Of a stretch of 23,972 nt of DNA, positions 1 through 6,346 are shown one piece after another. Each line of letters begins with the position of its first letter. Position 1 is the first letter of the stretch. The notes below the pieces were generated by a model. That model searched no databases. It had not been told where the DNA came from and saw nothing but the letters and a program-made list of their open reading frames with translations. The stretch covers positions 1 through 23,972 of the forward strand of contig JAFGJF010000084.1 in NCBI GenBank assembly GCA_016929205.1, in the 5' to 3' direction. The position numbers were made by a program, and so were the translations under genes. The stretch is from Anaerolineae bacterium. GTDB lineage: Bacteria > Chloroflexota > Anaerolineae > JAFGEY01.

Positions 1-4
1 CGCC

Positions 5-54
5 TTGACCGGTACGACTTAACGAGACTTTGACCGGTACGACTTTATGAGACT
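5..54. repeat. 25-bp tandem direct repeat, two copies
   Basis: Two adjacent 25-bp units (5-29 and 30-54) agree at 23 of 25 positions. Each begins TTGACCGGTACGACTT and ends GAGACT. The two differences lie next to each other at 21 and 23 (A..C in the first copy, T..T in the second). There is no spacer between units, so this is not a CRISPR array. The motif AGTCTCA at 83-89 is the reverse complement of TGAGACT at 48-54 and could close an imperfect hairpin with the end of the second unit. The bases just left of the first unit do not continue the repeat. No gene is seen in 1-130. Confidence 0.8.
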
Positions 55-130
55 CGACAATGGCTTGTGCGCTAGAACGCCAAGTCTCACGTCCTCCGCT
101 CATCGAGCATACCCGCTGTAGCCACCTTGA

Positions 131-423
131 TCAATCGCCTGCCATCGGCGCAGGCACCGGCTCCGGCACGGGTACGTCTGCATCACGGCGAAGCGCGTAC
201 AGCCACATCAGCTCGGAGTCGATCGATGCCGCACTCTGGTATGCCTACGGTGAATGTGCAACACAAAACGTCGTGGATCGTATACATTCAGATCGACATC
301 GCTGAACGACACATTGGGCATACTGATGCAAAACATCACGTTTTCACCGTGAGCGATAAAACTCAACTTGGCATCGGGAAGCCCAAAATACTCAACCACT
401 TTATGCGGTATCAAAGGACGCAT
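131..423 (-). pseudogene. Remnant of an APH-family phosphotransferase gene (frameshifted, truncated)
   Basis: Read leftward from the ATG at 423, the first frame gives an N-terminal APH-fold kinase pattern: EYFGLPDAKLSFIAHGENVMF, followed by RRFVLHIHR, close to the family's usual 'GLPDA..hGENttF..' and 'yVLRIHRP'. This frame stops at 208-210. The family pattern resumes in another frame from about 232, as AASIDSELMWLYALRRD and then VPVPEPVPAP, and stops at 131. Together these match about the first 100 residues of a family whose members are usually near 300-350 residues. The ATP- and Mg-binding motifs of the kinase C-lobe are absent. One frameshift near 232-240 plus loss of the 3' part makes it non-functional. 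Family members phosphorylate aminoglycosides, homoserine or other small alcohols; the original substrate cannot be told. There is no convincing ribosome binding site. It lies downstream of the efflux adaptor gene on the same strand. Confidence 0.75.
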
Positions 424-450
424 CGGGTTGCGAATGCTGGATGCGTCCTT
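414..450. repeat. 10-bp perfect inverted repeat at the pseudogene start
   Basis: AAGGACGCAT (414-423) and ATGCGTCCTT (441-450) are perfect reverse complements separated by 17 nt. The left arm contains the presumed start codon of the APH remnant, so in an mRNA the hairpin would hide the start. No T-run follows either arm, so it does not look like an intrinsic terminator. Confidence 0.55.
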
Positions 451-576
451 GCCTCTGGTACATCGCCACTTGCATATGCGATCTGCACATACCCTGGCAC
501 CGCACCTGATCTTAGCACATTTTACCCATTCCGGCAATCAAAGATGACCCAGATTCAGTAGATAGCGTGCCGCAGA

Positions 577-1944
577 TCAACCCACCTTGATCGCGATCAT
601 AGCCGTCATCCCCCAGCGCAACGCCTCGATGTGCTGTGCTTCTGACCATTGAATCACCACCTCGTACGTTACGTCACCGCGATAATCCTCGCCGATCAGC
701 GCGACATAAGCGACTTGAGCCTCCATCTCGCGCCCGGGCAGCGCATCGATGGTCACAATTGCCGGCTGCCCCACCTCCACCAGCGTGACATCCAATTCGG
801 TCAGATCAGTGGTCCGCACCTCGAGACGGTCGAGCTTTGCCAGGACAATCGCCACTTGGCCGAATACAACTTGGTCACCGGCCTCAACATCAACCCGGAC
901 GACCGTTCCAGCGAAAGGAGCAACCAGCGAGGCGTCCTGCAATTGCAGCTCGATACCGGCAACGGCCAGCTTGGCCTTTTCCACCATCGTCCGTGCCTGG
1001 GCAATCTCTTCGTCGGAAGGCGTATCCCGATACGGGTTATCCCATGCTCTGAGCGCCTGCAAATTCAACTCGGCCGCCCGAATTTCGGCCTCCAGCATTT
1101 CGACCACGATGTCGTGCGCCTTCTGCGCGCTGGTTACCTGTGCGAGTTGTGTTTTGGCCTCCTCGACCTGGGCCAGCAGCACGTTCTGGCTCAATTTATG
1201 GGCTCGCTGCTGATTCGATGCGCCGTCGAATTGTGCCTGCGCGGATCGATGATTCAATCGTGCCTGTTCAAGCTGATTGGCCCACGCGTCGCGAATCGAC
1301 TGATCTTCCCAGGGGCGATCGAGCGCCTTAGTGTACTCGTCCTGCGTCTCATCCAACGCAATTCGTGCCTTTTCCAGTTCAACCTCGGCCACAACAAGCA
1401 CTGGGGCAGGATCCTGGACACGGAGCTGTGCCAGTTGGAACTGTAACTGTTTGACTCGTGCCTGGGCAGCGGCGACGGCAAAAGCTGGATCTTCAGCACG
1501 CGCTTTCTCTAACTGCAACTGCTTGATCAGCAGCACGACCTCCACTTGAGCGATCTGATCCGAGTTTACCTTTTCGGCGCGCGCGATCGTGACATCACTG
1601 GCCCCGTTAAGCAACTGTTGTAGTGCCGTTTCCTGCAGCAGGACATCTTGCTGCGCGCTGCGTAGGGAAACTTTGAGCGCTTGTGCCTCCAACTGCACCA
1701 GTAACGCACCGGCATCAACCCGATCCCCTTCTTTGACCACTACTTCTGTCACCTTGCCTGGGATCTGAAAGCTCGAATAGCTCCATCGCGCCGGCACGAC
1801 GACCCCTTCGACAATCACCTCGTCTTTGGCTTCCGTGACAGACCCTTGTGACACTCTAGCATCTGCCGACTCGGATGCGCTTGCCCACCCACACCCGATC
1901 AACAACAAAGGCATCAGGATGAAACCAATCCATTTTCTCATCAT
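577..1944 (-). CDS. Lipoprotein membrane-fusion adaptor of MacAB-like ABC efflux (HlyD/RND-type MFP)
   Basis: This is a periplasmic-adaptor-type lipoprotein expected to bridge or gate the ABC permease encoded just upstream. The N-terminus has a basic start, a hydrophobic stretch and a lipobox, LLIGC, with Cys about residue 18. A first lipoyl half-motif follows (GKVTEVVVKEGDRVDAGALL). A long alpha-helical coiled coil rich in A, Q, L and E occupies about residues 95-335. The second lipoyl half is VAPFAGTVVRVDVEAGDQV, and a beta-barrel-type region runs to the C-terminus. The start is set at the ATG at 1944: AGGGG lies 5 nt upstream, and the in-frame TTG at 1947 is less likely. The gene begins 42 nt after the permease stop, so it is probably in the same operon. 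The hairpin tip carries ALDRPWE, also found in the second adaptor of this window. The exported substrate is unknown. Confidence 0.88.
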   Translation of the reverse strand: MMRKWIGFILMPLLLIGCGWASASESADARVSQGSVTEAKDEVIVEGVVVPARWSYSSFQIPGKVTEVVVKEGDRVDAGALLVQLEAQALKVSLRSAQQDVLLQETALQQLLNGASDVTIARAEKVNSDQIAQVEVVLLIKQLQLEKARAEDPAFAVAAAQARVKQLQFQLAQLRVQDPAPVLVVAEVELEKARIALDETQDEYTKALDRPWEDQSIRDAWANQLEQARLNHRSAQAQFDGASNQQRAHKLSQNVLLAQVEEAKTQLAQVTSAQKAHDIVVEMLEAEIRAAELNLQALRAWDNPYRDTPSDEEIAQARTMVEKAKLAVAGIELQLQDASLVAPFAGTVVRVDVEAGDQVVFGQVAIVLAKLDRLEVRTTDLTELDVTLVEVGQPAIVTIDALPGREMEAQVAYVALIGEDYRGDVTYEVVIQWSEAQHIEALRWGMTAMIAIKVG

Positions 1945-1986
1945 CAATCCCCTTTCACCACGTTCGAGACGTATCGCTCTCCCATC

Positions 1987-4392
1987 CTAGTCATATGCCA
2001 GCACTTCGCGCACCGTCAGCCGCGATGCCTTTCGCGCCGGCAAAAAACTGGCCAGCGCGCTCAACATAACGACCAGGACAAACCACAGCCAGACCCCGTT
2101 CGTTGAAAACGAAAACGCCAACGGTGTCCCCATCAGCGGCATCCCCACGGCATTGCTGAGCAGCTTACCCAAAGGTATAGCAAGCAGCGAACCCAAGAAC
2201 CAACTGATCACACCGATAGCAACACCTTCCCGGATAAATACTCGTGCCACGCCGCGATTCGGCGCGCCGATCGCCCGCAGCACGCCGATCTCACGCGTGC
2301 GTTCGAGCACGTTGATGCTCATTGTTCCCATCAGCCCAAGCCCGCCCACCAGGGCAAGCAGAACAGCCATCACAAACAACAGGCTGACGATAACTCCAAA
2401 AGAACTTTCGGCCTCGGCACGCTCCTGGGCCGTAGTCTGCACGCCGCTGACGCGCAGTCCCTGTGCTTCGAAATGCGCTTCCACCGCGGCAGTCGTCCGC
2501 GCCACCGACGCCGGATCGTGATCGCGGGTCGCAATCAGTGTTGCCCCGGCCTGCCCCGTATTCCCGGTTATACGGGCAATATATGCATAATTGACGTATG
2601 CCATCGGCATTAGAATGCCCTGGCTGACGCCAACCACACGGCAGGTACGTTCACGTCCCGCCATCTTGAGTACAATCTCATCTCCCAAGCGGATATCCGG
2701 CTCTTCCTTGAGCAACATTGTGCTCACAACCGCCGCATTTTCATCCTCGGGCAGCAGCCAGCGCCCCTGGACGATCTCTGGAGAAGGAACCAGATCCGAG
2801 CCGGCACGAGGAGCGAACAAGAAAATGGCCCCACTCTCGCTCCCATCCTGACGCACATAGCGCACCGGAATCTGGAGCCACACATCAGCCTGGACAACGC
2901 CGGGCACGCGCAGCGCCTCCTGCCTGACTTTCTCGACACGATAGGGACGCGAAAATGTGATCATGGTGTCAAAGCCCCACCACTGCAACATAGCATCCAG
3001 CGTGCGATCCAGCGATGCTTGAACGCTAAACACACTGACAAAAATGGCGCTGCCCAGGGTGAGGGTCATCAATGTGAGCACTAACCTTCCCTTGCTGCGG
3101 AACGTATTGCGCAGCGACAAGAGCAGCGGGCGCACCACAACCTTCTTGGTAAACCACAGGTTCCGACCTGACAAAAGACGATCCAACAAGTCAACACCCA
3201 TGTGGCTCAGGGCCATCTGGTAGCTGGCGTTCATCGCCTCTGCCGGCGTAACGCGTAGATTTGCGATAAACGGCACGAGTGATGCCAGCACCGGCACGGC
3301 CAGGCCGACCGCCACTTGCAGAACGAGCGTCCAAACAGGCATGTGCAGATCCGTCAAATCGAAATTAAACATGGCAGCCATAAATTGACACAATTCGCGC
3401 GCGCCAACAACGCTCAGTGGTATGGCGAGTCCCAGCGCCAGCAGGCCGTAAATGGTCACCATCACCACGTACATGCCCATAATCTGGCTGCTGCGCGCGC
3501 CGATCGCCTTCATCACCCCGATTTGCCGTTTCTGCTGTGCCAACAGCGCCGAAATGGTGTTGACAATCAGGAACACACTCAAGAACAGGGACAGCAGTCC
3601 CAATGTGCCCAGCAGCAGCAAAACGGCTTGTAGGATGTCGTCGAGTGGCAACATACCCGGTTCCATCGTCATAATCAAAGGGATCGTCAACCCGTTCTTT
3701 TCGGCCTTGTTCTTGACCTGGTTGACCACGTCCTGAGCGAACGCTTTGTTATGCCGGTTTCGAGCGACAATGTGCAGCTCGTTGAAACCGTGTGGTTCGC
3801 CAAACCATGCCAGCGTGTCAAAAGAAATATATCCATAAGGCAAGCCATCAAACTGTGCCGGTACCTGGAATGGATCGTGCACCAGGCCGGCAATGCGCAT
3901 CTCACGTTGCTTTTCATTTCCTGTCTCAACAATGACCACATCTCCCACTTGCACGCCCAGCAGATCGATCGCACTGCGCTCGATAAGCATCTCGCGTTCT
4001 GGTGGCGGCCAAGCGCCGCTTTGTGGCCAGACCATATTGACCCGCATCGCGTCGTAATTATCAATACCAAAGATCCTTAAATCCATCCACTTGCCATCCG
4101 CAGCTTTGACGCGCGTATCGATGACGCGTCTTGCATCCACCTCTTGTACATCTTGCATCGCTCGTACCGAGTACACGAATGCTTGATCAAACAGCTCGAC
4201 TGTTCGCACCGTGCCGCTGGCCGGATTGATAGCCTCGTAGCTTTTTGCCATTCCGGTCGACAAAATTGTTCGCGAGCTGACAATCGTGCCGACGGCAAAG
4301 AGCCCGACGGCGATCGACAATACAATCAAAACCGTACGCGTCTTGTTATTCCACAGATCATTCAGTACCTTGTACCAACGTGAACCAAACAT
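1987..4392 (-). CDS. ABC transporter permease, fused double FtsX/MacB type (801 aa)
   Basis: This is the inner-membrane permease of a MacB/LolCE-type exporter, apparently two FtsX-like halves fused in one chain. Eight hydrophobic segments are visible, at about residues 20-40, 258-280, 305-328, 355-378, 437-457, 666-690, 722-745 and 766-785. Each half has a large extracytoplasmic domain after its first helix. Each half also has the conserved coupling motif after its second helix: QKRQIGVMKAIGA (287-299) and RTREIGVLRAIGA (698-710). The C-terminus, RKASRLTVREVLAYD, is typical of the family. The start at 4392 has AGGAG 7 nt upstream. The gene lies 40 nt downstream of one ATPase and 42 nt upstream of the adaptor. 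Mechanotransmission-type exporters of this family export peptides, lipids, lipoproteins or antibiotics. The substrate here is not deducible. Confidence 0.93.
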   Translation of the reverse strand: MFGSRWYKVLNDLWNNKTRTVLIVLSIAVGLFAVGTIVSSRTILSTGMAKSYEAINPASGTVRTVELFDQAFVYSVRAMQDVQEVDARRVIDTRVKAADGKWMDLRIFGIDNYDAMRVNMVWPQSGAWPPPEREMLIERSAIDLLGVQVGDVVIVETGNEKQREMRIAGLVHDPFQVPAQFDGLPYGYISFDTLAWFGEPHGFNELHIVARNRHNKAFAQDVVNQVKNKAEKNGLTIPLIMTMEPGMLPLDDILQAVLLLLGTLGLLSLFLSVFLIVNTISALLAQQKRQIGVMKAIGARSSQIMGMYVVMVTIYGLLALGLAIPLSVVGARELCQFMAAMFNFDLTDLHMPVWTLVLQVAVGLAVPVLASLVPFIANLRVTPAEAMNASYQMALSHMGVDLLDRLLSGRNLWFTKKVVVRPLLLSLRNTFRSKGRLVLTLMTLTLGSAIFVSVFSVQASLDRTLDAMLQWWGFDTMITFSRPYRVEKVRQEALRVPGVVQADVWLQIPVRYVRQDGSESGAIFLFAPRAGSDLVPSPEIVQGRWLLPEDENAAVVSTMLLKEEPDIRLGDEIVLKMAGRERTCRVVGVSQGILMPMAYVNYAYIARITGNTGQAGATLIATRDHDPASVARTTAAVEAHFEAQGLRVSGVQTTAQERAEAESSFGVIVSLLFVMAVLLALVGGLGLMGTMSINVLERTREIGVLRAIGAPNRGVARVFIREGVAIGVISWFLGSLLAIPLGKLLSNAVGMPLMGTPLAFSFSTNGVWLWFVLVVMLSALASFLPARKASRLTVREVLAYD

Positions 4393-4420
4393 CAGCTTTC
4401 TCCTATTGGTCTACGCCATC

Positions 4421-4436
4421 ACGTTTCACGCCTCAC
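4421..4436. repeat. 16-bp dispersed repeat, copy 1
   Basis: ACGTTTCACGCCTCAC at 4421-4436 is identical to 5146-5161. On the minus strand it reads GTGAGGCGTGAAACGT and spans the stop codon of the ATPase gene ending at 4433. Confidence 0.7.
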
Positions 4437-5116
4437 GCATCGCTTGTTATCTTGCCATCGAAAAGTCCAATCGCCCGCGTCCCCCGCCTGGCAATATCTG
4501 CATCGTGTGTGACGAGCAGTATAGTCGTGCCTCGCTCAACCAGGCCTTCGAACACATTCAACACGGCGCCGGCCGTCGTGGAATCCAGGCTACCGGTTGG
4601 CTCATCGGCAACGAGGATCGCCGGCTCATTGGCCATCGCCCGGGCAATCGCCACCCGCTGCTGCTGTCCGCCAGAAACGGCGGAAGGGAGCTTGTACGCG
4701 TGCTCGGCGATCCCGACCTGCTCTAACAAGTGCATTGCCCGCTTTCGACGCTGCCGGACCGAATACCTGGAAGCAAAATCCATCGGCAGCATCACGTTTT
4801 GCAGGACGGTCAAAGAAGGCAAGAGCGCGAACGATTGAAAGACGACGCCGATGGTCTGGCCGCGCCACCTGGCGGCCTTTTCCATCCCCAGGCCGTGCAC
4901 CGGCGTGCCATTTATCCAGATCTCACCCGCCGTGATCCGATCGAGGCAAGCGATGGCGTTGACCAGCGTCGTTTTGCCCGCCCCCGACTTGCCAGTGACG
5001 ACCAAGAACTCGCCGCGATCAACTTGCAAGTCGATACCCCGAAGTGCCTCGACCATCCCTGCCTGGCCTGCATAATGCTTGACCACCTGTTGTAAATGAA
5101 TCAACGGTTCACCCAT
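4433..5116 (-). CDS. ABC transporter ATP-binding protein, MacB/LolD type
   Basis: This cytoplasmic ATPase should power the double-FtsX permease encoded 40 nt downstream. All nucleotide-binding motifs are intact. From Met at 5116 they are Walker A GKSGAGKTT (42-50), the Q-loop GVVFQSFALLP, signature VSGGQQQRVAIARA (starting about 147), Walker B ILVADE with the D-loop SLDS (167-178), and the H-loop LLVTHD (His about 204). The length of 227 residues is normal for LolD/MacB ATPases. The frame is open back to a GTG at 5161 that overlaps the upstream stop. I prefer the ATG at 5116 because AAAAGG stands 6 nt upstream and the extra 15 residues precede the usual family start. Its partner ATPase gene ends at 5158. 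Two different ATPases with one fused permease suggest a heterodimeric motor (inference). Confidence 0.93.
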   Translation of the reverse strand: MGEPLIHLQQVVKHYAGQAGMVEALRGIDLQVDRGEFLVVTGKSGAGKTTLVNAIACLDRITAGEIWINGTPVHGLGMEKAARWRGQTIGVVFQSFALLPSLTVLQNVMLPMDFASRYSVRQRRKRAMHLLEQVGIAEHAYKLPSAVSGGQQQRVAIARAMANEPAILVADEPTGSLDSTTAGAVLNVFEGLVERGTTILLVTHDADIARRGTRAIGLFDGKITSDA

Positions 5117-5145
5117 CGCATACCTTTTCCCGTCCACAACGTGTG

Positions 5146-5161
5146 ACGTTTCACGCCTCAC
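5146..5161. repeat. 16-bp dispersed repeat, copy 2
   Basis: Identical to 4421-4436. It spans the TGA (5158-5160) of the second ATPase gene, so both ATPase genes end with the same bases from one nucleotide before the TGA through 12 nt after it. Neighbouring bases give a small inverted repeat, GTGA-CGTT-TCAC. Confidence 0.7.
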
Positions 5162-5904
5162 CTTTCGTCCACAATCTGGCCATCAGCGAGGGTTACGATG
5201 CGGTGGGCGCGCGCCGCCAGGTCATTGTCGTGCGTGACCATCAAAATCGTTTTGCCACCATCGACCAGATCCTGAAAAAGCCGGAAAATCGACTCGGCCG
5301 TTTTCGAATCCAAATTGCCAGTGGGCTCGTCGGCAGCCAAAATGGGTGGATCGTTGGCCAGTGCGCGGGCAATAGCAATGCTCTGCTGCTGCCCGCCCGA
5401 GAGCATTGGCGGCAGCTTGTGCGCATAATCGGCCATGCCCACCTGCTCCAGCAGATGCATCCCTCGTTCAGGACGTTCTCGGAGCGCGTACATCTGGCCG
5501 TAATCCATGGGCAGCATCACATTCTCAACAGCCGTCAATGTCGGCAGCAACTGAAAGAACTGGAAAATGACGCCGATAGTGCGCCCGCGCCAGATGGCAA
5601 TCTGCTCTTCAGTCAACGTGTGCACAGCAGTGCCGTGCACACAAACTTGGCCTGACGTGGGACGATCGATACCGGTGATCATGTTGATCAAGGTCGATTT
5701 GCCACTGCCTGACTTGCCGACAATGGAAATAAACTCGCCTCTGTCGCCCTCAAGATCGATGCCCTTGAGTGCAGTGAAACTGCCCGCAGCGTTCACATAC
5801 GTTTTGATCACCTGTCGTAGATCGACAAGGTGCCCGTTGTCAGGCTGCTGAGTCTTGCCCGATACTATCTTGCTTTTCCGTGGACTGATGCCGAACATCA
5901 TCAT
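5158..5904 (-). CDS. ABC transporter ATP-binding protein, MacB/LolD type (first of pair)
   Basis: This is the second ATPase of the same MacAB-like set. From Met at 5904 the motifs are Walker [10 protein letters not shown] (63-71), the Q-loop [11 protein letters not shown] (Gln about 115), signature LSGGQQQS (168-175), Walker B ILAADE (188-193), D-loop NLDS, and the H-loop MVTHD (His about 225). The residue after the signature QQQ is Ser, where the other ATPases in this window have Arg. Three consecutive ATG codons (5904, 5901, 5898) follow GAGG, and the third has the best spacing. A TTG at 5910 is also in frame. The true start is therefore uncertain by a few codons. The start lies inside the 3' end of the small gene upstream (65-nt overlap), which implies translational coupling. 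An N-terminal stretch of about 25 residues precedes the usual family start. Confidence 0.92.
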   Translation of the reverse strand: MMMFGISPRKSKIVSGKTQQPDNGHLVDLRQVIKTYVNAAGSFTALKGIDLEGDRGEFISIVGKSGSGKSTLINMITGIDRPTSGQVCVHGTAVHTLTEEQIAIWRGRTIGVIFQFFQLLPTLTAVENVMLPMDYGQMYALRERPERGMHLLEQVGMADYAHKLPPMLSGGQQQSIAIARALANDPPILAADEPTGNLDSKTAESIFRLFQDLVDGGKTILMVTHDNDLAARAHRIVTLADGQIVDER

Positions 5905-6148
5905 CCTCAATCAATTTTCCGTTCTCTGGCACGTGCCGGGTTTCAACGCACTTGAGAGAGAGCAAAAACAACCCCAAATCCCGTATGCGATTCAACACGC
6001 CATACAATGCCGCCTGATCGTCGAGCATCCCGCACAGCAAGGCATTTCCATCGGCCTGGTTCTCGATTTCTAACCCGCCAAACCAACTATGCCACTGAGT
6101 GGATAAATGACCCTTGACTTGAATCTGGCAATCTATTGGCTTAACCAT
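5840..6148 (-). CDS. Small conserved protein of unknown function (102 aa)
   Basis: I cannot assign a function. The core looks like a short conserved protein I associate with Chloroflexota and actinobacteria: [19 protein letters not shown], then [18 protein letters not shown]. The usual form is about 65-75 residues and ends soon after the last helix. This copy has a further polar tail of about 35 residues that overlaps the start of the ATPase gene. No signal peptide or membrane segment is visible, so it is probably cytoplasmic. The ATG at 6148 has a good ribosome binding site (GAGGG, then AGG close to the start). As first gene of the efflux operon it may be a regulator or accessory factor of the transporter, but that is inference from position only. 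Confidence 0.75.
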   Translation of the reverse strand: MVKPIDCQIQVKGHLSTQWHSWFGGLEIENQADGNALLCGMLDDQAALYGVLNRIRDLGLFLLSLKCVETRHVPENGKLIEDDDVRHQSTEKQDSIGQDSAA

Positions 6149-6186
6149 CCTGTTCCCTCGTTCTAGTAACAGTTTACAGGATAACC

Positions 6187-6238
6187 CGGTGGAGTGTCAT
6201 CAACCGAAAGGTGGATTGAGAAGGTGGAAACGAGGTGG
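6187..6238. promoter_or_regulatory. Cluster of four GGTGG motifs upstream of the efflux operon
   Basis: GGTGG occurs at 6188, 6210, 6223 and 6234, the last three as AGGTGG. The start-to-start spacings are 22, 13 and 11 bp. The cluster lies 40-90 bp upstream of the ATG at 6148, in the 198-nt gap between the LuxR gene and the efflux genes. It could be an operator for the neighbouring regulator. I see no convincing sigma-70 promoter in this gap, so the efflux genes may instead be read through from the cyclase promoter. Confidence 0.3.
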
Positions 6239-6346
6239 GCAAAAACCAAGCCCGTCCCCTTGACAGGAACGAACTTGGTAGATCAGATCCAAATTGACAG
6301 AATACCGATCGGGGATACCATCCAGAGCACAGAGAAATCGAAAATA

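Noticed and set aside
5..54. Possible CRISPR repeat
   Set aside because: The two units touch with no spacer and no cas genes are nearby.
127..561. 144-residue open frame on the plus strand over the left edge
   Set aside because: The opposite strand carries a clear APH-family pattern across two frames; the plus frame has no motif or ribosome binding site.
649..1446. 265-residue open frame on the plus strand
   Set aside because: It is antisense to the adaptor gene, its protein shows no family motif, and the minus-strand protein explains the region fully.
5117..5161. GTG start at 5161 for the second ATPase gene
   Set aside because: It overlaps the upstream stop, lacks a well-spaced ribosome binding site, and adds residues outside the family's normal start; the ATG at 5116 has AAAAGG 6 nt upstream.
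6260..6299. Two plus-strand TTGACA motifs at 6260-6265 and 6294-6299
   Set aside because: No -10 box stands at a proper distance, and downstream on that strand lies only the antisense of the LuxR gene.
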